Of a DNA stretch of 43,288 bases, positions 8,912-19,672 are shown piece by piece (the stretch's first letter is position 1; the number at the start of each line of letters is the position of its first letter). This DNA is from Aestuariivita sp. (GTDB lineage Bacteria; Pseudomonadota; Alphaproteobacteria; Rhodobacterales; Rhodobacteraceae). A program made the translations under genes and the position numbers. Where the stretch lies: NCBI RefSeq assembly GCF_021404545.1, contig NZ_JAAWWD010000014.1, positions 1 to 43,288 on the forward strand, in the 5' to 3' direction. The notes under the pieces were generated by a model that was not told the origin of the DNA, searched no databases, and worked only from the letters and a program-made list of their open reading frames with translations.

Positions 8912-11551
8912 GTGACACCGCGCACACTTGCGTGGACCGGACATCCTCCTATGCTGCGCATCACTTTTCCATGCCGCAGTGCAGAGACAGTGCAGAAAGC
9001 CGCGCCCTTGCAAACCCACCCCCATACGACACTCATTACAGCGGATGCGCCCGTGGCCACCTTCACCCATGGAGGGCGTGCGAAATGCCTGCAACGGCTG
9101 GTGCGGCTGGATCTGCCGGTCCCGACCACTGTGGCGCTGTCGTTTTCGGCGGTGCATGAGATTGCCAACGGCCATCTGCCGGACATCGCCAGTATCGTCG
9201 CTTGTTTCGCCGAAGATGCGCTGATGTGCGTTCGCCCATCCTCCGAGGATCCCGATTGGGGCGGGCCGGGGGCGATATTGAATGTCGGGATGAACGATGC
9301 ACGTCTGGCGGAACTGAGCGCGACCATGGGCGCCGAGGCTGCGACCGCGCTCTATCTGCGGTTTGTGCAGGCTTACGCGTTACATGTCGCGCGGCTCGAT
9401 CCAGATATTTTCGAGGATATTCAGTCCGATTGTCCGGGCGCGCTCGGCACCGCGCTTGAGCTTTATGAAAGCGAGGCCGAGGAGCCCTTTCCCCAAAGCA
9501 TGGCTGAGCAGTTGGCCGGTGTGCTGCGATCCATGGCGCGCGCCTGGGAGGGGACGACCGCGCGGCTTTTGCGGCAGGCCAAAGGCGCGCCGCCCGACGC
9601 GGGGCTGGGCCTTGTGGTGCAGCAGATGATCCCGGGCCTGGGCAAGGGCGAATGCGGATCGGGCGTGTTGCAACTGGTCGATCCGATGACGGGCCTGCCG
9701 CAGATCACCGGCCGGTACCTCAGCCAGAGCCAGGGCCGCGACGCTCTCGGCGCTGGGGTCGAGGCGCTTTATCTGGAGGAAGATCCGCGCGGCCCGTCCT
9801 TGGCCGAGCTTGCGCCAGAGGCCTTTGCCCGGCTTAAATTCATTGCCGCGCTGATGCGGGCGAAGCTGCGCGAAGAGATGCAGGTCGAGTTCGTGGTTCA
9901 GGGCGGCGATGTGCATATCCTGGACGGTGTGCGTGTGCCAAGATCTGCGCGGGCGACCGTGCGCATAGCGGTCGGATTGGCGCAGGATGGGATCATCCCG
10001 GCCCAGGAGGCCGTGATGCGGGTCGAACCCAACATGCTCAACGAACTTCTGCACCGTCAGATTGCCCCCGATGCGGTGCGCGATGTTCTGGGGACAGGTA
10101 TCGCCGCAAGTCCGGGAGCGGCGACCGGTCGGCTGGTCTTTTCATCGGCTCAGGCGCAGGCGAGTGCCGCGCGGGGCGAGGCTTGCGTGCTGGTGCGCCG
10201 GGAAACCTCTCCCGAGGATATCCGGGGCATGCATGCCGCTGCGGCGGTGCTGACCGAGCGCGGCGGCATGACCAGTCATGCCGCCGTGATCGGGCGGGGG
10301 CTGGGCCTTCCTTGTGTTGTTGGCGCGTCGGGCATGCGGTTCCGCACCGGCAAGCAACAGATCATCGCGGAGGATGGCCGCGTGCTGAACGCGGGCGATC
10401 TGGTCACTGTAGATGGCAGTTCGGGCCAGGTTCTGGCGGGCGAGCCCGCGATGCTTGAGGCGACATTGGATGACGCATTCCAGACGCTCATGACCTGGGC
10501 GGATGCGGCCCGCGACATCGGCATCCGCGCCAATGCCGACACGCCCGCGGATGCGCAGACGGCGCGCAACTTCAACGCGCAGGGCATTGGCCTGTGCCGG
10601 ACCGAGCACATGTTTTTCGAGCCTGGCCGTCTGACCGTGATGCGCGAGATGATCTTTGCCGAAACCTCCCGCGGGCGGGCTGCGGTACTGGAACGGCTCT
10701 TGCCGATGCAGCGCGACGATTTTGTCCAGCTTTTCCGTATCATGGAGGGACAGCCGGTCTGCATTCGGCTTTTCGATCCGCCCCTGCATGAGTTCCTGCC
10801 GACTTCGCGCAGCGGGCAACGCGAGCTGGCCGAGGCACTGAACCTGCCGGTTTCGCACGTGACCCGGCGGGTGGAGCAGATGAGGGAATACAACCCCATG
10901 CTGGGGCTGCGCGGCGTGCGGCTGGGCGTGACCGTGCCCGAGATCTATGACATGCAGGCGCGGGCGATTTTCGAGGCGACGCTCGAGGCCAGCCACGAAA
11001 GCGATCCGGTGGTGCCCGAAATCATGATCCCGCTCGTCTCTGCCAAGCGCGAAGTCGAACTGGTCAAGGCCCGGGTGGATGCGGTCGCAGCCGAGGTGCG
11101 CACCGAACGGGGGCGCGATTTCAACTATCGCCTGGGTGTGATGGTCGAGACGCCGCGCGCCGCTCTGCGTGCCCATGAGATCGCCCAGCATGTGTCGTTT
11201 CTCAGCTTTGGAACCAACGATCTGACGCAGATGACCTATGGGTTGAGCCGCGACGATGCCGGTCGGTTCATGTCGGCCTATGTCCAGCAGGGCGTCTTTG
11301 CCGAGGATCCGTTCCGAACCTTGGATATCGACGGCGTGGGTGAGCTGCTGCGTCTGGGTGTCGAACGCGGCCGACAGGCGCGCCCGGACGTGATCCTGTC
11401 GATCTGCGGGGAGCATGGCGGCAATCCCGAATCAATCGCCTTTTGCCGCGAGGCCGGCTTCGACTATGTGTCCTGCTCTCCGTTCCGGGTGCCGGTGGCG
11501 CGACTGACCGCCGCGCAGCTTGCCATTGGCCACAAGATGGGCGCGGACTGA
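8912..11551 (+). CDS. PEP synthase / pyruvate phosphate dikinase-like enzyme
   Basis: Of the PPDK/PEP-synthase type, with the order N-terminal ATP-grasp nucleotide-binding region, swivelling phosphohistidine domain (ERGGMTSHAAVIGRG, ~residue 450, His acceptor), and C-terminal PEP/pyruvate TIM barrel (LCRTEHMFFEP ~570; SFGTNDLTQMTYGLSRDD ~770; catalytic Cys in SICGEHGG ~830). The N-terminal ATP-grasp part is shorter and more divergent than in canonical PPDK, so the exact reaction is uncertain. The GTG at 8912 follows glyS by 5 bases with a GAGG upstream. The conserved-looking part begins at a TTG at 9008, so the first ~32 residues may not be translated. Confidence 0.85.
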   Translation: MTPRTLAWTGHPPMLRITFPCRSAETVQKAAPLQTHPHTTLITADAPVATFTHGGRAKCLQRLVRLDLPVPTTVALSFSAVHEIANGHLPDIASIVACFAEDALMCVRPSSEDPDWGGPGAILNVGMNDARLAELSATMGAEAATALYLRFVQAYALHVARLDPDIFEDIQSDCPGALGTALELYESEAEEPFPQSMAEQLAGVLRSMARAWEGTTARLLRQAKGAPPDAGLGLVVQQMIPGLGKGECGSGVLQLVDPMTGLPQITGRYLSQSQGRDALGAGVEALYLEEDPRGPSLAELAPEAFARLKFIAALMRAKLREEMQVEFVVQGGDVHILDGVRVPRSARATVRIAVGLAQDGIIPAQEAVMRVEPNMLNELLHRQIAPDAVRDVLGTGIAASPGAATGRLVFSSAQAQASAARGEACVLVRRETSPEDIRGMHAAAAVLTERGGMTSHAAVIGRGLGLPCVVGASGMRFRTGKQQIIAEDGRVLNAGDLVTVDGSSGQVLAGEPAMLEATLDDAFQTLMTWADAARDIGIRANADTPADAQTARNFNAQGIGLCRTEHMFFEPGRLTVMREMIFAETSRGRAAVLERLLPMQRDDFVQLFRIMEGQPVCIRLFDPPLHEFLPTSRSGQRELAEALNLPVSHVTRRVEQMREYNPMLGLRGVRLGVTVPEIYDMQARAIFEATLEASHESDPVVPEIMIPLVSAKREVELVKARVDAVAAEVRTERGRDFNYRLGVMVETPRAALRAHEIAQHVSFLSFGTNDLTQMTYGLSRDDAGRFMSAYVQQGVFAEDPFRTLDIDGVGELLRLGVERGRQARPDVILSICGEHGGNPESIAFCREAGFDYVSCSPFRVPVARLTAAQLAIGHKMGAD

Positions 11552-11681
11552 CCCGCTTGCCCCTCTATATAGTGTATCTGCCTTGGTCGCTCAGGACCCT
11601 GATCGGCGGAAAGCCGCGGCGAACTGCCCCGGAAAGCGTCAAAAACTAGACCTTTTAACCTGTTTCCGTTAGGAGCACCTG

Positions 11682-11726
11682 ATGCGTGGCCCTGGGGGAA
11701 GGGTTGCGCGTCGGATTTTAAGGTGA
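11682..11726 (+). other. Possible 14-codon upstream ORF before the cell-wall hydrolase gene
   Basis: AGGAG lies 6 bases ahead of an ATG at 11682 that opens a 14-residue reading frame rich in Arg and Gly (MRGPGGRVARRILR). Its TGA overlaps the Shine-Dalgarno of the hydrolase gene starting at 11734. The layout would suit translational coupling or a leader peptide, but an ORF this short can arise by chance. Confidence 0.25.
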
Positions 11727-11733
11727 CCATCTC

Positions 11734-12363
11734 ATGCTGAGACTTCTTTGCTGCCTGATTGTGGCCGGTTTGGCCATAACCGCCCCTGCCGATGCATCAG
11801 AAGAGGCGCTGCGCGAAGTGATCGAGCGCGAACGCGCGTCGTTGTCGATGATCCCGCGCGCCCGGCTCAAGGCGCTGATTTCCGAACCCGAGAGCCACAC
11901 GCCGGCCTTCAGCTATTCGCGCGACTGGGTCGATGCGCAGCCCGGCGCACAGGGTGACGCCGAATGGCGCTGCCTGGCCGAGGCGCTGTATTTCGAGGCC
12001 CGCGGTGAGACCGTCAAGGGCCAGTTTGCGGTGGCGGAAGTGATCCTCAACCGGGTGAAAAGCGCGCGCTTTCCGTCGTCGATCTGCGGCGTGATCAATC
12101 AGGGAACGGGCCGCCGTTACCAGTGCCAATTCACCTATACCTGCGATGGCTATAAGGACGTGATCGGTGAACCGCGCGCCTTTGCCCGTGTGGGCAAGGT
12201 GGCCCGCGCGATCATCGATGGCGCCAACAACGACCTCACAAACGGCGCCACGCATTATCACACAACCGCCGTCAACCCGAATTGGAGCCGGATCTATACG
12301 CGGACGGCCCGGATTGGTGTGCATCTCTTTTACCGGCATAACTTCCGCACGGCGTCGAACTGA
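11734..12363 (+). CDS. Secreted cell-wall hydrolase, SleB/CwlJ (Hydrolase_2) family
   Basis: A 209-residue exported protein. An N-terminal signal peptide (LCCLIVAGLAITAPADA) is followed by a helical stretch. The Hydrolase_2 domain of SleB/CwlJ lytic transglycosylase-type enzymes follows from ~residue 75, with the signature CLAEALYFEARGE containing the proposed catalytic Glu, then VAEVILNRV, CGVINQG and CQFTYTCDG. The C-terminal part has NGATHYHTTAVNPNW, also typical. In a non-sporulating Gram-negative this acts on peptidoglycan in the periplasm. The start follows AAGGTG by 8 bases. It has its own 182-base upstream region and is probably separate from the gly operon. Confidence 0.9.
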   Translation: MLRLLCCLIVAGLAITAPADASEEALREVIERERASLSMIPRARLKALISEPESHTPAFSYSRDWVDAQPGAQGDAEWRCLAEALYFEARGETVKGQFAVAEVILNRVKSARFPSSICGVINQGTGRRYQCQFTYTCDGYKDVIGEPRAFARVGKVARAIIDGANNDLTNGATHYHTTAVNPNWSRIYTRTARIGVHLFYRHNFRTASN

Positions 12364-12371
12364 TCGTACCC

Positions 12372-12399
12372 GGCCACGCTTGGCCTGCCCCAAAGGGGC
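12372..12399 (+). terminator. Two adjacent hairpins after the cell-wall hydrolase gene
   Basis: GGCCA-CGCT-TGGCC (12372-12385) is followed at once by GCCCC-AAA-GGGGC (12387-12399), starting 9 bases after the stop codon. Neither has a T-run, so this is a modest candidate for the transcript end. Confidence 0.35.
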
Positions 12400-12543
12400 G
12401 GTCGCTTGCGTCGCATAAATGCAGCAGGTTGGGCTGATCTCCCAAAGGCGCCGCATTCAACCGATGGCGTGGCGGTCCCGGGCCTGACGGGAAGGCCCAC
12501 TCACCTAGTATACGTGATACAAAACGATTGTGAGGCCACCCCG

Positions 12544-13460
12544 ATGAGTTCTGAAATCCGCCTTGCCTTTGCGCACCCCTCCGAACGGTCCGAGGCGACC
12601 TCGGCCCTTGGGCCGCTCGACCGGATTTCGCTGCGCGATCATATCGTCGAGGTCGAGATCGGCGCGTTTCAGGCCGAACGGGGCACCACGCAGCGGATCT
12701 GCTTTAACGTGGTGGTCGAGGTTGAGCCGATTGCCGCGCCGCTTGACGATGATGTCGACCGGATCCTCTCCTATGACCGGGTCACGGAGGCGATTGCGCA
12801 TGAGCTTTCGGAAGAACGGCTCAACCTGCTTGAGACGCTCGCCGCGCGCATCGCCGAGCGCATCCTGCTGGAGCCGCAAGCGGTGCGGGCCTTCGTGCGG
12901 ATCGAGAAGCTCGACCGGGGTCCGGGTGCGCTGGGCGTTGAGATCGTGCGCAGCCGTGCGCAGATCGAGACCGCCGAACGGGAAGACCAGAAACCGCACC
13001 CACGGCTGGTCTACCTGTCCAACGACGCAATGGCCTCGGCCCATCTGTCCGGCTGGATCGATCAGCTGGAAGAACGCGCGCGGCCGCTGATCTTGTGTGT
13101 CGGGGCGCCGGATCGACCCGCCCCCCGGACCGGTCATGGCATGACCCAGCGCCGGGTCGATCTGTTGGCAATCGAACAGAATGCCTGGATGCTGGCCGCG
13201 CGGGATCCGCGCTGCGTGGTAGTCTCGACCCGAACTGAACTGGATTGGGCCATGAAGAACGGGCAAATCAGCGTCTGGGCCCCGTCCAAGATCGTGCTGG
13301 ACGCGGTTGATGGACCGTCCGCCCATCCGCGCGACGCGGTCGCACTGGCCGCGTGGTTCGCGGCCACCTTCGAGGCCGGGGAAATGATGGTGATCGGCGC
13401 GGCTCTGCCGGAAGCGGCGTCGCTGCCGCTGCGGGCCGTGCCGGTGGATCAGGCACAGCT

Positions 13461-13464
<4 letters not shown>
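12544..13464 (+). CDS. folB: Dihydroneopterin aldolase with a large C-terminal extension
   Basis: Folate biosynthesis: converts 7,8-dihydroneopterin to 6-hydroxymethyl-7,8-dihydropterin and glycolaldehyde. Residues ~25-140 form the FolB fold (DRISLRDHIVEVEIGAFQ; LSYDRVTEAIAHEL; LLETLAARIAERIL; catalytic Lys in VRIEKLDRG). Usual FolB proteins are ~120 residues; this is 306. The extra ~155 residues (from about PRLVYLSNDAMAS) contain strand-helix repeats such as RPLILCVGAP, RCVVVSTRTEL and SKIVLDAVDG that faintly recall amino-acid-kinase-type folds, but I cannot assign a function. Folate context is firm: the stop overlaps the folP start (GTGA). Confidence 0.88.
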
Positions 13465-14471
<1,007 letters not shown>

Positions 14472-14476
14472 GCACC

Positions 14477-15823
14477 ATGCGAAAGCTTTTTGGGACAGAT
14501 GGCGTGCGCGGCACCGCCAATCATCATCCAATGACCGCCGACATGGCGCTCAAGATCGGGGCGGCCGTGGGCCGGTTCTTTCGTCGGGAGGCGGGGGGCG
14601 TGCACCGGGTCGTTATCGGCAAGGATACCCGCCTGTCCGGCTATATGTTCGAGAGTGCGCTGACCGCGGGTCTGACGTCGACGGGGATGAACGTGCTGTT
14701 GCTGGGGCCGGTGCCGACGCCTGCGGTGGGTCTGATGACCCGGTCGATGCGCGCCGATTTGGGCGTGATGATCTCGGCCAGCCATAACCCGGCCGAGGAT
14801 AATGGCATCAAGTTCTTTGGCCCGGATGGCTTTAAGCTGAGCGATGAGGCCGAGACCGAGATCGAGGCGTTGATCGACGCCGGTGTCGAGGCCGCCAGAC
14901 CCGGCAATATCGGGCGCGCCAAGCGGATCGACGACGCGCGGTTTCGCTATGGCGAGCGGCTCAAGGCGTCATTGCCGCGTGAATTTCGGCTCGACGGGCT
15001 CAAGGTGGTGATTGACTGCGCCAACGGGGCCGCGCACCGGGCCGCGCCGGAAATCCTGTGGGAGCTGGGCGCGGACGTGATCCCGGTTGGGGTCAGCCCC
15101 AATGGCACGAATATCAACCAGGGCTGCGGGTCGACCCAGCCCCGAGTTGCCGCCGAAACGGTCGTTTCCCATGGCGCGCATGTGGGCATTTGCCTGGATG
15201 GCGATGCCGACCGGGTGATCCTGATCGACCAGACGGGCGCGATTGCCGATGGCGATCAGATCATGGCGCTTCTGGCCACGCGCTGGGCGGCGGAGGATCG
15301 TCTGTCGGGCGGCGCGCTGGTGGCAACGGTGATGTCGAACCTGGGGCTGGAACGACACTTGCAGGCCCATGGCCTGCGGCTGGAACGCACGGGCGTGGGC
15401 GACCGCTATGTGGTGGAGCGGATGCGCGCGGGAGGCTTTAATCTGGGCGGTGAGCAATCCGGTCATATCGTGATGAGCGATTTTGCCACCACGGGTGACG
15501 GGCTGATGGCGGGTCTGCATTTTCTGGCCGAGATGATCCGGTCGGGTGAAGCGGCCTCGACACTCACCCAGCAGTTCACGCCGGTGCCGCAGCTTCTCAA
15601 GAATGTTCGTTTCGTTGCGGGTCAGACACCGTTGGAGCGTGCGGGCGTGAAATCGGCCATCGCGGCGGCGGAGGATCAGCTAGAGGGGCAGGGGCGCCTG
15701 TTGATCCGCAAATCCGGCACCGAGCCTCTGATCCGCGTGATGGCGGAATGTGAGGACCCGGCCCTGCTGGAGCGGACCGTCGACAGTGTCGTTGACGCCG
15801 TGGCCGACGCGGTCTCGGCCTGA
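14477..15823 (+). CDS. glmM: Phosphoglucosamine mutase
   Basis: Interconverts glucosamine-6-phosphate and glucosamine-1-phosphate for UDP-GlcNAc and peptidoglycan synthesis. The 448-residue product has all four phosphohexomutase signatures: N-terminal [13 protein letters not shown]; the phosphoserine loop [17 protein letters not shown] (~residue 100, Ser is the phosphorylated residue); the metal loop LDGDADR (~243); and the sugar-binding GEQSGHIV (~330) with the C-terminal phosphate site [15 protein letters not shown]. The ATG lies 5 bases after the folP stop. The folP-glmM order is also known from other proteobacteria. Confidence 0.97.
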   Translation: MRKLFGTDGVRGTANHHPMTADMALKIGAAVGRFFRREAGGVHRVVIGKDTRLSGYMFESALTAGLTSTGMNVLLLGPVPTPAVGLMTRSMRADLGVMISASHNPAEDNGIKFFGPDGFKLSDEAETEIEALIDAGVEAARPGNIGRAKRIDDARFRYGERLKASLPREFRLDGLKVVIDCANGAAHRAAPEILWELGADVIPVGVSPNGTNINQGCGSTQPRVAAETVVSHGAHVGICLDGDADRVILIDQTGAIADGDQIMALLATRWAAEDRLSGGALVATVMSNLGLERHLQAHGLRLERTGVGDRYVVERMRAGGFNLGGEQSGHIVMSDFATTGDGLMAGLHFLAEMIRSGEAASTLTQQFTPVPQLLKNVRFVAGQTPLERAGVKSAIAAAEDQLEGQGRLLIRKSGTEPLIRVMAECEDPALLERTVDSVVDAVADAVSA

Positions 15824-15836
15824 GGGGCGCAGCGCG

Positions 15837-16757
15837 TCACGCACGCCGGAACAATCGCGTCAGCGCCCCGTACTGGCTGAGCGCGACACCGCCCAGGATC
15901 AGAGCCATGGCCCAGAGGAGCGACGGCGGCAGCGGTTCGGCCAGGAGCCAGGCACCCAGAAGAACCGACCACAGCGGGACCTGGTAATTGGTCAGCGACA
16001 TAAACACCGGACCCGCCGTGCGCACCACCATCACCCGCAGGAAATTGGCGCCCGCCGTGGGCACGAGGCCCAGAAAGGCGAGGATCCACAAGGTGCGGGC
16101 GTCGGGCAGGGGCGGTGGACCCTCGATAACAAACGCGATGGGAACCACAATCGTTGTCCCGACGACCATCAGAACCGTGGCCAGCCCAATGGGGTCCACG
16201 GCCGGCAATCGGCGCATCAGGATCGAGCTGACGGCATAGCAGCTTGCAGCGGCAAAACAGGCAATCCGCCCCGGCAGTTCCAGCGACGTGCCGGTGCTTT
16301 CAAACGCCTGCGCGCCGATCAGCACAACGACCCCCACAAATCCAATCGCAAACCCGGTAGAACGGCGCAGGGTCATCCGTTCGCCCGGCACAAACACATG
16401 CGCCAGCGGCAGAATGATCAACGCGACTGCCGCCATGCTGACCCCGGCAAAGCCTGCCGTCACATATTGCTGCCCCCAGGCCAGCAACATGAACGGTATG
16501 GCCGAGCTGAGCGCGCCCACCAGCAAAAGCGCGCTCCACTGGCTGGGCTGGGGGCGCTCCAGAAACAGCTTCCATCCCAACGCGCTCCAGATAAGCAGGG
16601 TCATCGCCGCGCCGAAGCTGATCCGGGCGGCTGCCAGCCAGAAGGGGGTGATGCCGTCCAGCGCAAGTTCCGTGACCAGGAACGTCCCGCCCCAGGTCAG
16701 GCCGAGAATGCCGACCATGGCCCAGCTTTTCCATGTGATGTCCGGCGCTTGGATCAT
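15837..16757 (-). CDS. EamA-family (DMT) transporter
   Basis: Inner-membrane permease of the drug/metabolite transporter superfamily: ten hydrophobic helices arranged as two EamA repeats (repeat 1 ~residues 10-140 from MVGILGLTWGGTFLVTELAL; repeat 2 ~150-290). The end has typical LLAEPLPPSLLWAMALILGG, where the P/E-rich loop precedes the last helices. The substrate cannot be told. I start at 16757 because AAGGA lies 7 bases upstream; the frame is open further upstream without a better site. It converges with glmM (13-base gap). Confidence 0.9.
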   Translation of the reverse strand: MIQAPDITWKSWAMVGILGLTWGGTFLVTELALDGITPFWLAAARISFGAAMTLLIWSALGWKLFLERPQPSQWSALLLVGALSSAIPFMLLAWGQQYVTAGFAGVSMAAVALIILPLAHVFVPGERMTLRRSTGFAIGFVGVVVLIGAQAFESTGTSLELPGRIACFAAASCYAVSSILMRRLPAVDPIGLATVLMVVGTTIVVPIAFVIEGPPPLPDARTLWILAFLGLVPTAGANFLRVMVVRTAGPVFMSLTNYQVPLWSVLLGAWLLAEPLPPSLLWAMALILGGVALSQYGALTRLFRRA

Positions 16758-17237
16758 TCGGCGTTCCTTGGGGGTGCAGACAGGGGTGCCCGCCTGCACC
16801 ATCGGGTCTTCCCTGAGCTTGTGGTACACGCATCCCGGGACCGCAAGACCTTCCTGTCGCGGATCCGATCCAGCTCTCGTGGAGTGGTCAATCTTTCGAA
16901 ACGCGCTGTGCGTGAAGCTCCCGGTCGCTGGCCGGGGAAGGGCGCTGGCCCCCCAAATTCAGGCATGGGACATCTTGCAAGAGCCAGCCGCGTCTTGGGC
17001 ACAGGCCGCCCAAGCTTCGCGCGAATGTTCCAGAGCAAAACGTCATTTAGATCTGTCAGGATCTGTCGTGGCGCGCTGTCGCTGTAAGCGAAGGTCGGAT
17101 GGCGGCGCCGTATCGTGGCCCTTTGATCCGCAGGCCCCGGCGTGCGCTCTGCAAAGACGCAAAAACGGAACTTTTCCGCCGGTTTGCGCGTTTCGTGACG
17201 GTATTCTGCACCGATACCCGACAGAGGAGACCGCCCG
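16758..17237. other. 480-base intergenic region between divergent genes
   Basis: No credible gene is seen on either strand. Minor structure only: a short direct repeat (GATCTGTCAGGATCTGTC, around 17050-17070) and a small inverted repeat CGGAA-CTT-TTCCG at 17166-17178. It should hold the promoters for the EamA gene and the small membrane protein gene, but I cannot pick a convincing -35/-10 pair. Confidence 0.5.
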
Positions 17238-17408
17238 ATGGATCTGACATTCCTGCTCGTGACGCTGGCGCTAGGCACCATGCTCGCCGTGGTTCTGTTC
17301 GCGCTGCTCAGCAAGAAAAACGTCGAGGATCGCCGCAACGATCCCGACAGCAAGAGAAGCACCTTGGCCAAGGACGGCCCATCGCATGGGGCGCCGCAAG
17401 ACGTGTAA
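17238..17408 (+). CDS. Small single-pass membrane protein, 56 residues
   Basis: The ATG at 17238 is preceded by AGGAGA at 7 bases, a strong ribosome binding site. The 56-residue product has one hydrophobic helix near the N-terminus (residues ~3-24) followed by a charged, probably cytoplasmic tail beginning SKKNVEDRRNDPDSKRST. The N-terminal helix then basic residues suggests a periplasm-in, cytoplasm-out insertion. I recognise no named family; similar small proteins occur in Rhodobacterales. It ends just upstream of the ilvC terminator, on the opposite strand. Confidence 0.7.
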   Translation: MDLTFLLVTLALGTMLAVVLFALLSKKNVEDRRNDPDSKRSTLAKDGPSHGAPQDV

Positions 17409-17434
17409 AGGCCAGACCATGAGCCGACCGACAG

Positions 17435-17465
17435 AAAACGGCCCCGCAAGAAATGCAGGGCCGTT
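17435..17465 (-). terminator. Intrinsic terminator of ilvC
   Basis: A perfect 8-bp stem (17437-17444 with 17458-17465, AACGGCCC/GGGCCGTT). Read on the minus strand, the stem is followed by TTTTCTGT. It starts 16 bases after the ilvC stop codon. Confidence 0.8.
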
Positions 17466-17480
17466 GCCGGGTTGCGCAGT

Positions 17481-18602
<1,122 letters not shown>

Positions 18603-18635
18603 TCATTCTCTGCAAAGGCTATTTCGGGAATCATC

Positions 18636-19091
18636 ATGCTCAAGGACGAAGATCGCCGCATCCTCCGATACCTTCAGTCGGACCCGACCTTGTCCCATGC
18701 GGAGCTTGCCGAACGGACACGGCTCAGCCCGCAAAGCATCACCCGCCGCATCGCCCGCCTGGAGGAGGTTGGCATTCTCAAAGGCGTCTGCGCCCGGATC
18801 GATTGGCAAAAGCTGGGCTACAGCGTGGAGGTGTCGTTGCGCTTTACGCTCGACAAGACCCAGCCGCGTGCCTTTGACGAGTTTCTCGACGCGGCCCGTT
18901 CGGTGCCGGAGGTTCTGGAAATGCAGACCTTCCTGGGTCGTGTCGATGTGCGCCTGTCGGTGATCGCCCGCGATATGGCGCATTATCAGGAGGTCTACCG
19001 CGACCGCATTCTGACCCTGCCGCATATCGCCGAGATCGAGGCGCTGATGCATGTCGCCCGCATCAAATCCGAAGAGGCGTTGCCGATATGA
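18636..19091 (+). CDS. Lrp/AsnC family transcriptional regulator
   Basis: 151 residues, the family's normal length. N-terminal winged helix-turn-helix (residues ~1-60: DRRILRYLQSDPTLSHAELAERTRLSPQSITRRIARLEEVGIL), then an alpha/beta RAM ligand-binding and oligomerisation domain (~65-145). I start at MLKDEDRRIL, the usual family start; an in-frame ATG at 18567 is less likely. It overlaps the next regulator by 4 bases (ATGA). It is divergent from ilvC, which suggests amino-acid-responsive control of ilvC and/or the downstream aminotransferase. The effector is unknown. Confidence 0.92.
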   Translation: MLKDEDRRILRYLQSDPTLSHAELAERTRLSPQSITRRIARLEEVGILKGVCARIDWQKLGYSVEVSLRFTLDKTQPRAFDEFLDAARSVPEVLEMQTFLGRVDVRLSVIARDMAHYQEVYRDRILTLPHIAEIEALMHVARIKSEEALPI

Positions 19092-19546
19092 GCGATCTGG
19101 ACGATCTCGACCGCAAACTGCTCACCGCGCTGGCCCACGACGCACGCCAAAGCGCAGGCGCCCTCGCGCGCCGGTTCGGTGTGTCGCAACCCGCCGCCTG
19201 GCGGCGCATCAAACGGTTGCAGGAGGCGGGCATTCTGGCGGGCCGCCGTCTGATGCTGGATGCGGACAAGCTGGGCTACGGTGTGACGGTCTTTCTCGGC
19301 ATCAAGCTGGCCACCAAGGGCCGCGTCAGCCTGGATGATTTCGAGCGTGCGGTTTCCGCGATTCCCGAGGTGCAGACGGTCGAACATGTGCTGGGACTCT
19401 ATGACTACCGGCTGCGCGTGGTCGCGCGCGATCTTCCGGATTTCGAGCGGATTCTCAGACGCCGGATCATGACCCTGCCCGGCGCGGGCGAGGTTGAGGC
19501 CAATGTGCTCTTGAGTGAAGAACGCCGACCGGGTCCGCTTGGCTAG
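19088..19546 (+). CDS. Lrp/AsnC family transcriptional regulator, second copy
   Basis: 152 residues with an N-terminal HTH (DLDRKLLTALAHDARQSAGALARRFGVSQPAAWRRIKRLQEAGI) and a C-terminal RAM domain (GYGVTVFLGIKL through the C-terminus). It begins inside the stop of the preceding Lrp gene, so the two are co-translated. Their recognition helices differ (SPQSITRRI versus SQPAAWRRI), so they are not a recent duplication and probably read different sites or form mixed oligomers. The aminotransferase gene follows 126 bases later on the same strand. Confidence 0.92.
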   Translation: MSDLDDLDRKLLTALAHDARQSAGALARRFGVSQPAAWRRIKRLQEAGILAGRRLMLDADKLGYGVTVFLGIKLATKGRVSLDDFERAVSAIPEVQTVEHVLGLYDYRLRVVARDLPDFERILRRRIMTLPGAGEVEANVLLSEERRPGPLG

Positions 19547-19672
19547 CATCGTGGGCGCGGGTTTCGGATGGGCAACATGGCACGCGGTCTGTCTCGGCCT
19601 ATGCGGCAACGAGGCCTTTGCCTCTGTTCGGGACCACCGCTACATCTGCGAGGCAACGTGGAAAAGGAAACG

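Noticed and set aside
10142-11416. A 424-codon open frame on the minus strand
   Set aside because: Antisense to the PEP-synthase-like gene, with no motif and shadow-type composition.
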